A DNA stretch of 64,000 bases from Boswellia sacra (GCA_013180625.2 SNVD02010278.1:1-64000); one strand, 5' to 3'. Positions 10,856-21,927 are shown, counted from the stretch's first letter. Numbers and translations are program-made. The notes: generated by a model not told the origin, from the sequence alone.

Positions 10856-11032
10856 TGCGACTCCATCTGTCGATCTGCGTCTAGTCCACCATCGTCGACT
10901 TGCCAATCTACGTCTAGTCCACCATCGTAGCAAAGCTTCTAGTCCACAGTCGCTGATCTACATCTAGTCCACCATCGTCGATCTGCATATAATCCTGATT
11001 TACAGCCTTCGCGCTTGATCGATAGATGATTT
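10856..11032 (+). repeat. Short degenerate tandem repeat before the YIPF5-like cargo
   Basis: 'tctagtccaccatcgtcga' and close variants occur about four times (near 10880, 10912, 10940 and 10965). It looks like a 5'-UTR-type or element-derived repeat; no coding potential is apparent. Confidence 0.6.
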
Positions 11033-11404
11033 GGACTCTTTCAAGTCCTCACTGGGAAGCTCCAGTTCGACGTGATTATTGGGTGGATCGTGGTGGCGTC
11101 AATCTTTCTCTACATTGTGTTCAACATGTTGACGGGGCAGAATGGGAATCTGGACCTGCACACGTGTACCAGCGTGGTTGGGTACTGCATGCTTCCGGTA
11201 GTGATATAGGTAGCGTTGTCACTGTTCTTGCCGCAGGGCGAGGTGGTTCAGTTGGGGGTGGTGGTGGTTTTCGTGATGTGGGCAACGAGGGTTTCGACAA
11301 ATCTGATGGTGTCGCTGGCGGATGGAGGAGAAGATCATCGTTGATTGATTACGTACGCCTGTTCATTATTTACTCTCTGTTTTCGCTTGTCGTTATATTC
11401 TAAA
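11033..11404 (+). pseudogene. Captured YIPF5-like (Yip1 domain) fragment
   Basis: In the frame starting at 11033 it reads GLFQVLTGKLQFDVIIGW, then IVVASIFLYIVFNML, GQNGNLDLHTCTSVVGYCML and VMWATRVSTNLMVSLADG. This is the multi-span C-terminal half of plant Yip1-domain proteins (YIPF5-type, Golgi/ER membrane trafficking). In-frame stops are at 11207-11209 and 11342-11344, and a frameshift follows near 11350. The 126-residue ATG frame at 11026 is a shadow in another phase. The N-terminal half is absent. It is intronless over this span and reads away from the shared module. Confidence 0.85.
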
Positions 11405-12552
11405 CTATAACTAGTAAATGCTGATAAATGTAAATGAATCCTTTTTTGTACCTAGTGAATTAATTCTCTTACGAAATTTATATAATTCTCCTGTGTCATG
11501 ATACGAAAGTAAATTCATCGATCTTTATTGTGTATTTAGAAGCAACATTTATTTGCTTGCAACTCATGTAATATTTTGCTTAATCTTATCAAGAACATAT
11601 TCCTTTCTGTATCAGGATCACTGTCAATGGTTCTATAAATAAATTTATGCTACCTGAAAAGTTGAAAGACTTTGTTTGACCTATATATCTCTCTTCCTGA
11701 GAAGATAAGAATCGGTGTCTGCTGTGGGTACTTCCGGCTAGGTAGAATTGGTTTTGATCTTTACCTTACCCTAGTTGAGAAACTAGCAATTATGAATCTA
11801 GAGAACTGTATGACATAACCTTCACTAGGTGTTTGTTAAAACCCCATTGATAACCTGGTGAAACTTTATTATGATATATTTCGTGAATTCACAACATGAT
11901 GCTCAATGCTTTGGACATGGTACAGTCATTCAGGAGGGATTACCTTAACTGAATCACTTGTTGAGGTTTTTAATTCAGGGTATTCTCACTGAATTATAGG
12001 AGTGTCATTCTAAATTGTTATTATCATCTTGTCATAAAAAATAGCTATCTATTGGATTTCTTATGGCCATAAATTTGTTTGGTAGCAAGGTTTACTCCCT
12101 TTTAAATTAATAATGGGGTTTTGCATAAACTTTCATGCCCAATTTGGAATTTTTAACTATTAAGTCCTTTAAATATTGAATATTGTATATTCTTCAGTTG
12201 AATAATGTTCATTAGTTTAGAACCAGTTTGTACAGAGCTGTAGGAGTAATTAGTTTAGATAAGAAGAACTGTTGTCAGCCTTGAGGGAACTGAAATGTTT
12301 TGTGCTTGATATATGCTAAAAAAGTTTTGCTGGGGTATTGCTAGTAGCCTTATGCTCTTGCTACTTTATCAGATGTTAGAACTTATCTGTTAGGTAATTA
12401 GGTCATCCTAACAGATATTACTTGCAAGCATTTTAGTTTGGTTATTACTTGCAAGCACAATTTGGTGAATTAGTTGATTCCTGTGAACTTTATTCATTTG
12501 AAAATTTAATGTTCATTTTTCTCCTGGTTGAATTTGTTCCTAATGTTGGCAG

Positions 12553-12636
12553 AAAAAGAAAGGCACCCAGGGAATTATTGAGATCAAGAATCCTAATTTG
12601 GCTAAATCAAAGAATGTGAAGGCTAGAGATGCTGAT
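12553..12636 (+). pseudogene. Captured PDAP1-like exon (28 kDa heat/acid-stable phosphoprotein)
   Basis: An 84-nt exon between a GGCAG acceptor and GTAAGT donor reads KKKGTQGIIEIKNPNLAKS and KNVKARDAD. This is the conserved middle of plant PDAP1-family phosphoproteins. Its splice sites are intact, so it was captured as genomic DNA rather than from mRNA. Confidence 0.82.
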
Positions 12637-12730
12637 GTAAGTGTTTATGGATATGTCTTATTCCCGATTATTTCAATCTTGTAATTTTAGATTTCAAGCT
12701 GGCTTGAGTAATCAAGAGTGTATGTTCCAG

Positions 12731-12765
12731 GTTGGGAAAACAACTGAACTCTCTAGGTGTGAAAG
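12731..12765 (+). pseudogene. Captured PDAP1-like next exon, truncated
   Basis: After a TTCCAG acceptor it reads VGKTTELSRCER and meets a GTGTGT donor-like end. Family members continue with a charged helix, which is missing. It is in phase with the exon at 12553. Confidence 0.75.
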
Positions 12766-13929
12766 GTGTGTACTCCTTTCTGTATCAAAACCAGTATGAT
12801 CACTATGTTACCACAGGTGTGATCAGAAGCTTTCATTTGTTAGGCTGTGAATATGGACATGACAGTGGGATAGCCTGCTAGAACTTTTGAGCTTATAAAA
12901 ATGTATTTGCTCTCATAGGCTAGCTTATTAAGCATAAAATTTTAGAACCTGCGTATTCTAATAGAACAAAGAAAGTGACTTTTTTTTCGAACATCATTCT
13001 CTGCTTTTCGCAAGATTCTTATGGGCGAATAAAGAAAAATAGAGATTAGGATTTGTTTAAAATTTCTTTAGGTTATCATGACTGTAGTGTCTTGTATTTA
13101 TTTTTGGTGGCTCAAAAGCTCGTCTTGTGGCATTCATACTTTAGTTTTGGAGAATATCCATAGATAGGGTTGCAACACGGGTTCAAGGATGGTAAGGGAG
13201 CTCTAGAATACTATTTTTTTATGTTTTACTCAAGAGGTGCCTGTTCATTTTCTGGAGCATGTTATTTTCTGATCATGTCGATTGCATAAAACTCTTTCTC
13301 ATTGATATGGAGAAGAAACAAAACAAGATAAGAATTGAGAAATTCTTTCATTAAAACAAGGCTTGCCACTGATGTTTATATACCTGTGATATTCTTTCAC
13401 TGATTTAGGTTACCTTTCACATAAGGCAACAGATGCTTATATACAATCTAGCATAGTGCATTCCTGTGATTGTGAACAGTCATTTGAAATTTATCCATTT
13501 CTTTGTTATTGGAATTTAGTGGTCAGGCTAAATAAATCCATTTTTGTCTGTTTATCTTTCTTTATTGGTTTTTGTTGTATACTCTTCATAGTTAGTTGAT
13601 GAAATGAATTTGATCAAGCATTTGGAAACATTGAAGTGAACTGTTAGTTTTGTGGTAGCTACATTGGACTAGATTGTCAACTTGAGCAATTAATCTTCAT
13701 ATGCTTTCCCTACTCTGAAAATGTGATAAGAAGAGAGATGATAGTTGTAAGTGTTAGAGATTGTTCAATTGTTGCATGTTATAGTTGTATATAATCCAGA
13801 AAAGCATTTCTTTTATTTAGTTCAGTTTGAATTGGGAAAGTATATTTTATTTAGGAGTTTTATGAAAAATTTGTTTAATGTGACAAATGATATAGATTAT
13901 GAATTTATTAAATTTTTTTAAATACCTAT

Positions 13930-14261
13930 TATATATATATATATATATATATATTAATTTTTTTTAAATACTTGGCGGCTAAAAACTGCCAAGTATATTT
14001 TTTTTTAATTTTTAAGACTATTATACTTGGCGGCCAAAAACCGCCAAGTATACTAAAGTAGTACATTTTTCTTTTAATTTTTAAAACTATTATACTAGGC
14101 GGCCAAAAACCGCCAAGTATAGGCAGGTGCATATTTGGCAGGTTGATCGACTGCCAAATTGACTATATTTGGCGGTGCCATTGGTAGCGCTTTCAAGACC
14201 GCCAAATATATACTTATTTAACGGCAAAAAATCGCCAAATATGAGCATTTTTCTTGTAGTG
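13930..14261. repeat. Subterminal inverted repeats of CACTA 1
   Basis: Four or five dyads of the form 'acttggcgg...ccgccaagt' alternate with AT spacers, then 'atatttggcgg' variants, ending in the TIR. A (TA)n tract at 13930-13954 borders them. Such repeats are normal transposase-binding regions of CACTA elements. Confidence 0.88.
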
Positions 14262-14360
14262 TGAAAGTGCCAAGTATTTGTTTTGCTAGCAAATGGGATA
14301 AGATTCTACATAGGCTTTTATTTCCTTCTTCATTCCAAGCCATAAAAATTCATTAGAAAT
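14262..14360 (-). pseudogene. Ty3 integrase N-terminal zinc-binding end
   Basis: Reads WLGMKKEIKAYVES and the cysteine pair region up to LALS, next to the CACTA 1 insertion. A stop replaces the second cysteine-side codon (C then stop), so the zinc site is broken. Confidence 0.7.
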
Positions 14361-14951
14361 TCATTGAGTGGTCCTAAGCAATTCGGAGTGCCCTCCCATC
14401 GGGCTATCATGGAATTCTTTCAGCAGCTTAGGAATCATCTTAGACTTTCTGGTTAGGACTATTCTGCTCTTATATAAAAGCTTCCCTTGAACCACTGCAT
14501 ATCCCTCTAGACTAGCATTTCCCGCTGCAATGTCATCTTTCAACTTCTTCAACTCAACATCATCTTCTAATTCCTTTCCCAATAGGTCATAATCAAAAGA
14601 AGGAGAAATAGATAGAGCAGTGAAATCTGGATGCCTGGAAAAGGCATCTACTGCTTTGTTCTCCAAACCAGGTTTGTATTGAATTTCAAAATCAAACCCC
14701 ATTAATTTGGCTAACCATTTATGATGCTCCCCACTTACTAGCCTCTGCTCTAGGAAATATTTCAAGCTTCTCTGGTCAGTTCTGACCACATATTTCCTGC
14801 CTAGAAGGTAAGGTCGCCATTTTTTAATTGCCATAACTATGGCAATCAGCTCCCTCTCATAAACTAACTTTAACCTTTGATTTTGAGGAAACATATGGCT
14901 GTAATAAATCACTGGTCTATTTCCTTGCATTAACATAGCACCAATTCCCAC
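14361..14951 (-). pseudogene. Ty3 RNase H and connection to integrase
   Basis: Starts at GIGAMLMQGNRPVIYYSH and runs through YERELIAIVMAIKKWRPYLLG, RTDQRSLKYFLEQR and GLENKAVDAFSRHPD. The catalytic E and the later D residues of the RNase H fold are present. The first catalytic D lies just upstream, across a frame break near 14980. Confidence 0.88.
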
Positions 14952-15065
14952 TCCAGAAGCATCGGTATCTATACTAAAAGGTTAAGGAAAATCGGGTAAT
15001 GCCAAAACTGGAACCGTAGTCATGGCTGTTTTTAACTTGTTAAAGGCTGCAGTAGCTTTATTATC

Positions 15066-16092
15066 CTAATGGAAAGCATCCTTCTTAAGTTGTTCAGTTA
15101 ATGGAAAAGCCAACATACCATAACCAGCAACAAATTTTCTGTAGTAACCTGTCAGCTCAAGAAATCCTCTTAATTCCTTCAAATTCCTTGGAACAGGCCA
15201 CTGCATTATGGCTGCAATTTTAGAACTGTCAACAACCACCCCATCAGTAGAAATTATATGCCCCAAATACTCCAAACTGTTTTGAGCAAATAGACACCTC
15301 TTTTTATTAGCATACAATTGTTGATCTAGGAGAGTTTTCAGAACAATTGTCAAATGCTGTAAATGTTCTTCCAAATTCCAACTATACACCAGAATATCAT
15401 CAAAGAATACTAAAACAAATCGTCTTAAATATTTTCTAAATATTTCATTCATCAAAGCCTGAAAAGTCGAAGGGGCATTAGTGATGCCAAAAGGCATTAC
15501 CAAGAATTCATTGTGACCATCATGTGTCCTGAAAGTAGTTTTGTGTACATCCTCAAACCTGACTCGTATTTGATGATAACCCAAACTCATCCAAGAGTTC
15601 ATCGATTATTAGAATCAGATACTTGTTTGGGACAGGAGCCTAATTTAGAGCCCTATAATCTACACAAAACCGCTAACTGCCATCTTTCTTTTTCACCAAT
15701 AAGTCTGGGCTGGAAAAAGGGCTGCTACTTTCCTTGATTATACCAGTAGCCAGCATCTCATAGACCAGCTTCTCTATCTCTTCCTTTTGAATTTGTGGGT
15801 ACCAATAGGGTCGCACATTAATAGGTTTGCTTTCATCCTTAAGGACTATAGCATGTTCCCTACGCCTTGGCAGGGGTAATCCTGGTGGCATCGTGAATAC
15901 TTCTTGGAACTCCAGTAGAATATCCTCTACTGTGTTAGGTATTTGACCAGTAGTGGAATCTGGTACCAAGGAAAGAGTGCTCAGTTCTAGCAATACTCCA
16001 TGTCTGCCTGCTTGCACTGCCTTCATGAGACTCATTAATTTCACTTGAATCCATGAGACTAAAATCCCCCAGTAGAACAACCACAGCTCCAT
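15066..16092 (-). pseudogene. Ty3 reverse transcriptase
   Basis: Two overlapping frames cover it: VRPYWYPQIQKEEIEKLV to DLLVKKKDGS (15673-16092), then [24 protein letters not shown] and the active site [10 protein letters not shown] (15066-15602). FFDD replaces the usual YxDD; both aspartates are kept. A stretch around 15602-15672 (DYRALN region) has stops. The end of the thumb reads [14 protein letters not shown]. Confidence 0.9.
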
Positions 16093-16158
16093 TCACTTTG
16101 AATTCCATGGTTAACTCCTTACAATTAAATTTGATTTCCCCCAAGGTCTAAAGCCACA

Positions 16159-16410
16159 TCATTCCCAATCTACATCTGATCCCCCCAATTCCAGTGGAAG
16201 GAATTCTTCCCTCACTTCCACTCCTTGTATTGACAGAATCACCCCCTTACACACACCAGCCCCCTTTACTTGATCACCAGTGCCTAGCAGTACTCCATAC
16301 TTCTCTGTGTTATCTACCACTAATCCCAGTTTCTTAACTAAGGCTTGTGAGATAAAATTGTGAGTAGCCCCAGGATCAATTAGGACAATCACCACCTCAC
16401 CTCCAATCAT
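16159..16410 (-). pseudogene. Ty3 aspartic protease
   Basis: VIVLIDPGATHNFIS carries the retropepsin D-x-G-A-T motif, with P at the second position where S or A is usual. It is followed by GLVVDNTEKY and GDQVKGAGVCKG. Frame breaks lie on both sides. Confidence 0.85.
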
Positions 16411-16429
16411 TCCTTATAATTTAATGGTT

Positions 16430-17613
16430 TTCAGAGAAGTCAATCCAACAACCGAATTCACGGAGAGTTCCACCACTCCTTGGTCAACTTCAACTTTCCC
16501 ACTGTCTATCATTCCATGGCTGTCTTCCTTGTCTGGCATAATTTCCTCTTCTTCTTGAACCACCAGAACCTGAAATTCTCTGAATTTGCATCTATGTCCG
16601 GGTGAAAATTTTTTGTCACACCTATAATAGAGTCATTTTTCCCTTTTCCTCTGTAATTCTGTATCTTTCAATCGTCTAAAACTACGCACTTGGTTAGGAT
16701 TTGAATAATTTCGAACAGTGGGAATTACTGAATTTGAAGGGCCTTGAGTTTTTATGGGTTGGACTGCATTCATGGCTACTCCTCGTTTAAAACTGGAATT
16801 GGTCCCGGGTTTAGTTTGACTTAAGGCCAAATTCTTATCTTCCACCCTTTGGGCCACTTCCATTATTCGACCCAACCCACGTGGTTGCATTAGCCTCACC
16901 TCAGCTCTCACCTCCGGCTTCAGCCCGTTGATAAAGGTAACCTCCAAGATCTCCTTTGATATGTCCTAGAGTGACGCCGCCATCACCTCAAATTGCCAGC
17001 AAAACTCCCTCACCGACCCGATCTACTTTAACGCCAAAAATTGTTCAAAATTGGTCCCTTCTTGCGTCGATCGAAACTGATTCAATAAGAGTGCTTTCAT
17101 CTCCACCCAACTCTTCATCGAACATCGACGATCCTCCTACTGGAACCATGCCAGCGCCTCCTTGTCGAAGCATACCACGGCAGCTTTGATCTTTTTCACC
17201 TTCAACAGGCGGTTCAGAGAGAAATATCGTTTAGCTATAAAGACCCATCCGTCGGGGTCGCTACCATCAAACACCAGTATCTCTAACCAGCAGGGCCAGA
17301 CGTCACTTCGTCAATCTAAGCTCTTGTGGGTTTCTCCTCCTTCGCGACCGCCTTGGGTGCTTTTGTTCGAGTTCTCATGAGGAGGGGCTTTCAAGTTCTC
17401 ATGAGTAGGGGTTGTGATACATGACGACTCCCCTAGCTTCGGCGCAACACGTTCCAGTTTCTCCAAAATCACGGCCAGATTCTTCTCTAAGGTCAGAAGC
17501 CTTTGAAGGTCCGATTTGATTGAATCCATTTCCCTCTTAAGCTCCTACTATACCATCTCCATCTTTTCTTCTACAGAATCCAGCCTAGACGTGGTTGTAC
17601 TTTTTTCGGCCAT
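16430..17613 (-). pseudogene. Ty3 gag with zinc knuckle
   Basis: ATG at 17611-17613 lies just inside the PBS and starts MAEKSTTTSRLDSVEEKMEMV, followed at once by two stop codons. The rest survives in pieces: DSIKSDLQRLLTLEKN (coiled, 17311-17529), capsid-like text with VFIAKRYFSLNRLL, EVTFINGLKPEVRAEV (16633-16947), and a knuckle-like CDKKFSPGHRC near 16600. Gag cannot be made from this copy. Confidence 0.82.
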
Positions 17614-17634
17614 TCCAGGTGCTTGTTCCGTATT

Positions 17635-17646
17635 GCTCTGATACCA
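17635..17646 (-). other. Ty3 primer-binding site, tRNA-Met
   Basis: Minus strand TGGTATCAGAGC, three bases inside the 5' LTR end at 17650. Confidence 0.92.
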
Positions 17647-17649
17647 AAA

Positions 17650-18056
17650 TGATAGTTCCCAGCTCACCACACATACTTCATAAGGTATGATTGACTAGTT
17701 TTTTTTGGAAGATGGGTTGCAAATTATTCTGGAAATGCTGTTATGAAAAAACAGACTTGGAAGAAATTTATTCTTGATTGATAGGGGGCAGGATATATGA
17801 GAGTCCTGCCAGCTCTCCCTAGAGATAGAATCTCACAAAATTCACATAATTTGCTAGTGCCCCTCCCTCTCGGTTCCTCACATTTATCCTCTAACTAACT
17901 CTGCACAATTCCCTAGGAAGAGAACAACTCCCTTACCCAACTCCAACTCATGACAGAAAAATAAACGTCCCTCACAAGGATAATTCCCAACTCTACCCTC
18001 TTCTCTTCTTATTCTGATGGCGCCTAACGTAAGTGAACCTGACTGGAGGCCTATCA
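17650..18056 (-). repeat. Ty3 5' LTR (407 bp)
   Basis: Same ends and length as 8334-8740, followed by TSD GTTTC at 18057-18061. Confidence 0.93.
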
Positions 18057-18477
18057 GTTTCCTCAAGTCAAGTGGCACAAAATTTGTCAGTCTATAAACT
18101 AATCCACCGAATACCAAAAATCAAATGATCACTAAAACCCAGAATGTCAATCAAGTGTTGCAGTAAATTCAACTAATATCACTCAAATACAAGTCTAGCA
18201 GCAAATGATACAGGGCTTCCAGGCCTACACCACTAGACATTCTTACTCATTCCTACACAAAACTTAAAATCCTCTACATACCAACCATCCATCTTTCCGC
18301 TTAGCAAGGCCTCAAATCCTATTAAATCCTCTAAATAAATCGAACGAATCTACCCAAAAAAAAAAACCTCAACAATTAAAACACTTCCATTCCAGCTCCA
18401 AATTTCATACAAATTCAAATTGAAGAATTGATTGTCGAACTATTGCGAAAGAATTAAGAAAAAAAATTAGTACTCAC

Positions 18478-18566
18478 AGTGAGGAGAAGCGATTGTTTGG
18501 CGGAGAGTCTCTCCTCTCCTTGGCGTATGTATCCAAAGCTTCCTGAACAACCTGTTGGACCATCAT
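18478..18566 (-). CDS. Possible first exon of a minus-strand host gene
   Basis: Minus-strand ATG at 18564-18566 reads MMVQQVVQEALDTYAKE and RRDSPPNNRFSS, then meets a consensus donor GTGAGTA at 18471-18477. The 5' side is leader-like. I do not recognise the protein. It could start the gene whose 3' exons are at 7462 and 5926, in which case the Ty3 element sits in an intron, but the phase (two bases over) does not join directly to the micro-exon, so another exon would be needed. Confidence 0.35.
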
Positions 18567-19859
18567 CGTGCAAAAAAAAAATTGCGGTCGATTCTAAGGT
18601 GACCTTCCGGCAAGGTAGTTACAATAATTAGAGATGCAAGAGTAATGGAAGAAGAATACAAAAAAGAACTGAAAGATTGTAATGAATTTAAAAGATAACC
18701 GTCGCCAATTTTAAGGAGACTAGCATACAAATGAGATATTCGCTGCCGATCGTTTTATTTCTGATAAGAAAATCTCAAATCGAATCCATTATTTTACCAT
18801 GGACAAAGTGAAATCCCAAAGATTGTCGAAGGAAAATGGAGAAGCCTCAATTGTTAGGGTTAGGGATTAGAAACAACAATGCTCGTTTAGGTTTTTCGAA
18901 AAATGAATAAAGACTGAGGGGGAGGATTTTTTGGAGATTCTATTTGAAAGTCAAAAAATGAGAATATATTAAATGATGAATGTCTACATTCTTTTTTTTT
19001 TTTTTAATTTTTACATTTGGTGCGACTGTAACTTTAATTAGCATAATGCTGGCTTATTTGTGTCTGGACATACAAATATCATAAAGAGGAGTAGTATATG
19101 TACAGTTCTTTTGCAGTGAGGTCCCAAGATTCTAACTATAGACTATAGAGAGTGACAATGAGACTAAATTGTCCATTGACCGGCGTCATTAACAATGTTA
19201 AGTATAGACTATAGAGAGTGACAATGTTAAGTCCGACTAAGCAAATATATTTGGGAAATTATTAGAGTCCCAAAATTTTCATGAGAACATGTATTAAATA
19301 GAAAATTGATCCTAAAACACGCTTAATCACAGAGGGACCATATTATTTCTTCACAATTTGCTAACAATATGCCATTAGAAATGATGCAATACAAGACAAA
19401 GGCCACGACCCTGAATGTGAACTTGTGGTTCTTTATGATAGTATAGGATGGAGGCTTATCAGTTTGAGGTTGAACTTGGCCTCACTTGTAGAAACAACTT
19501 TAATAGAAGGTTAAGTCACTTATTGACAACAAAAACCTTACATTATGCATTTCATGATTCGTAAGATGGTGATGATAAGATGACCAGGGTAACGATAAAA
19601 AGTTTAAGGAAGTCCCAGAGTTCTTGACTAAGAGGGTCAATTACATTACATTAATGAGTATTTCAATTTATATATTGATTGTCTCCTTCAACAATAAATG
19701 GACAACAGTTTGAGGGATGGGAAGTCTTGGGATGGGACCATTCAGTACGATCAACCCATAGAACACCTTCTACTCTTAGAGTGGGATTCAATTTTAAGAC
19801 TTTTTTGTACAACGTCCATAAAAGAACTAGCCTACTCAACTAGTTAATATCGATTATTT
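18567..19859. other. Host flank, no gene seen
   Basis: AT-rich. Contains a 25-bp direct repeat ('actatagagagtgacaatg' at about 19139 and 19206). It could include the promoter of the minus-strand exon at 18566. Confidence 0.4.
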
Positions 19860-20235
19860 CACTAAAAGAAAAATGCTCATATTTGGCAGTTTTTGGCCGC
19901 CAAGTAAGTATATATTTGACGGCCTTGAAAGCGCCACCAATGGCACCGCCAAATATGGTCAATTTGACGGTCGGTCAACCTGCCAAATATGCACTTGACT
20001 ATACTTAGCGGTTTTTGGCTGCCAAGTATAAATAGTTTTAAAAATTATAAAAAATATATACTTGGCATTTTTTAGTCGCCAAGTATGCACCTGACTATAC
20101 TTGGCAGTTTTTTGCCGCCAAGTATAAATAGTTTTAAAAATTAAAAAAATATACATATACTTGGCAGTTTTTAGCTGCCAAGTATTTAATATATATATAT
20201 ATATAATACTTGGCTGATTACTAACTGGCAAGTAT
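19860..20235. repeat. Subterminal inverted repeats of CACTA 2
   Basis: Dyads 'acttggcagttttt..gccgccaagt' occur five times or so, as at the right end of CACTA 1. A (TA)n tract near 20190-20205 borders them. Confidence 0.87.
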
Positions 20236-20502
20236 ATATAATAGGTATTTTAAAAAATTTCAGAAATTCATAATCAGTATCATTTGTTACATTAAACAAA
20301 TTTCTCATAAAACAAGCATCAATCCTCAAATCAATCACACTTTATCATATACAAAAATCCATGTAACAAACAAGTAAGCATACTACACAATACCAAGTAA
20401 TTAGCAACTTTGTAATTCATGTAGTCAGTAATTTACACCAATAAGAGCAAAGAATAACAGTGGGTTATAGCAACTGAAGTGTATCAAATCCAATCTAATT
20501 AC

Positions 20503-20577
20503 TTTGTAATTTTCCAATACAAACCGATTGTCAGGTGGTATAATTCCCTTATTGTATTTTCCAGTGAGCACTCCAGA
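20503..20577 (-). pseudogene. Captured aldo-keto reductase / K+ channel beta-subunit exon piece
   Basis: Reads SGVLTGKYNKGIIPPDNRF and VLENYK, ending at a GTAATT donor. This is a conserved stretch of plant KAB1-type voltage-gated K+ channel beta subunits (AKR fold, cytosolic, NADPH-binding). The upstream flank is not AKR-like, so the fragment is only 25 codons. It lies 82 bp beyond the last GT47 exon and in the same orientation. Confidence 0.72.
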
Positions 20578-20659
20578 ATTCTTTTCCAATGCAAAAGAAT
20601 TTGCAGCTTTTTTTTTAATTAATGAATTAATTTCTGTCCAAATCAAGATATATGATTAC

Positions 20660-20817
20660 CAGTTTCCAGTAGAGTCCATATCTAGTAACAACCAAATTGC
20701 CTTTTTCATATATCTGCGAACAAACTTGAACGACCAGGGATGATGAACAGGAAGTATGTGATCCCTCCCTTCAGATCTTTTCCATGCAGGTTGATCTGTC
20801 ACCCACTTTAGAGCTTC
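20660..20817 (-). pseudogene. Captured GT47 exostosin-like exon 3
   Basis: Between a TGTAG acceptor and GTAATC donor it reads EALKWVTDQPAWKRSEGRDH, ILPVHHPWSFKFVRRYM and AIWLLLDMDSTGNW, with no stops. This is the middle of the exostosin domain of plant GT47 proteins and follows exon 2 in the expected order. Confidence 0.87.
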
Positions 20818-21584
20818 CTACATTCATATGCAGCAATAAATTACTTCTCCAAGACACGTAAGCTGATTCTTGACTCCATACCACATTCATTCAATAAAAC
20901 AAAAAGTATAGAAGAATCAAAGTTGTGTGCACAATCCACATATCCAAAAAAAAAATACACTAAACATATTATCAGCACAATGCTTATTAATTTCAGAAAC
21001 TCAGGCCACAAAATGATTCCTGTAATCACTTCAGTTTCTTAAGAAAACTTAAGTCTGTTAAATTCAACCTTTTTTATTTCTATATTTATTTTTTATAAGG
21101 CACAAAAGAGCCTCCAAAGTTTGACTCCAATTCAGTCTTTGAATGCTTATACACAAAGAGATACATGTGATGCAACGAAAGTGGCATTCTTCAAGTCAAA
21201 CAATTACATCAAAGTCATGTACATCAGAGACACCAAGAGGTGAAGAAAGCAAGAAGCATTTATTTTCACCAAGTCATTGCTACTGCTGGTGCCAAGACCA
21301 CCAAGTTTTGAAGTATAGTAGTAATCTATTGCTAAAGAAAAGGTGATACAAAAATCTCAGCAACTCATACAATTTTCCCTTCAAGATGTTACATAATAAA
21401 TAAACATCATCTACTATTGGACGAGTCAGATTAATATAACACATTAGCTTGCCATCTTCGAGAGTCATTTATGATCATGGAAAATGAATAGAAAATTTAA
21501 CTACAATGGCCATTCAAACAAAAGATGTATAGAGAGAGAGAGAGAGAGCAAAAATATGTAAAGCCTGGAAATGCACTCATACCC
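20818..21584. other. Captured GT47 intron region
   Basis: Stop-dense DNA between exons 2 and 3. A (GA)n tract lies at 21531-21548. No other exon seen. Confidence 0.5.
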
Positions 21585-21729
21585 TATTGCTTTTCCAACA
21601 AGAAAAAGCTGATTGTTGTAAAGAATGGGATGTAAAACAGATCTGCCGATCAACTGTCACTACGTTTTTCAAAAGCCTTTCTAACTCAAGAGCAATAAAA
21701 TCCGCCCATAGCCAATAGTCAACTGAATG
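21585..21729 (-). pseudogene. Captured GT47 exostosin-like exon 2
   Basis: After a CTACAG acceptor: HSVDYWLWADFIALELERLL and KNVVTVDRQ, then a one-base frameshift near 21644, after which ADLFYIPFFTTISFFLLEK is readable up to a stop at about 21588. The PFFTTISFFLLEK block is a GT47 hallmark. Confidence 0.85.
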
Positions 21730-21927
21730 CTGTAGAAAGCACATTACTTTCAGCCACAATTTAAATAAGTAAATAAATAATAAAAAAATCTAAGCCTATC
21801 TTAAAATTCCCAATCTCTTGTCACACTTTCTCAGCAACCAAACAACTAATAATAGCACACTTGGACAAGCTAAGAAATTGAACTTGGCTAACTCAAAACA
21901 ACAGCAACACTAATTCAAAAACAATAC

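Larger units (their letters stand above)
11405..13929. other. CACTA 1 interior outside the two captured exons
   Basis: Apart from the PDAP1-like exons, this is AT-rich and intron-like, probably captured introns and flanks. No other exon was recognised. Confidence 0.5.
9875..14261. mobile_element. CACTA 1, non-autonomous, 4387 bp, carrying host gene fragments
   Basis: Begins CACTACAAGAA and ends TTCTTGTAGTG, with 3-bp target duplications TGA at 9872-9874 and 14262-14264. Removing the element and one TGA joins integrase codons in frame (LALS to PAG), so the insertion was clean. No transposase is visible. The left kilobase is shared with CACTA 2. The middle holds YIPF5-like and PDAP1-like exons in plus orientation. 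The right 300 bp are subterminal inverted repeats. Confidence 0.92.
8334..18056 (-). mobile_element. Ty3/gypsy chromovirus (Reina-like), degenerate, with nested CACTA
   Basis: Two 407-bp LTRs, matching TSD, tRNA-Met PBS and polypurine tract define a complete minus-strand element of about 5.3 kb once CACTA 1 is subtracted. Domain order is gag, protease, RT, RNase H, integrase, chromodomain, the chromovirus order. Short LTRs, tRNA-Met priming and a C-terminal chromodomain suggest the Reina clade, but that needs a tree. Stops and frameshifts in gag and pol make it non-autonomous. The LTRs differ at roughly 25-30 positions by eye, so the insertion is not recent. It lies between the SDR-like exons and a possible upstream exon at 18478. 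Confidence 0.9.

Noticed and set aside
10670..10930. 86-codon MLSFNICEF frame and its copy at 22418-22606
   Set aside because: Conserved only because the CACTA terminal module is duplicated; no domain, and the frames end at different cargo.
11026..11403. 126-codon glycine-rich frame
   Set aside because: Out-of-phase shadow of the YIPF5-like fragment, whose true frame starts at 11033.
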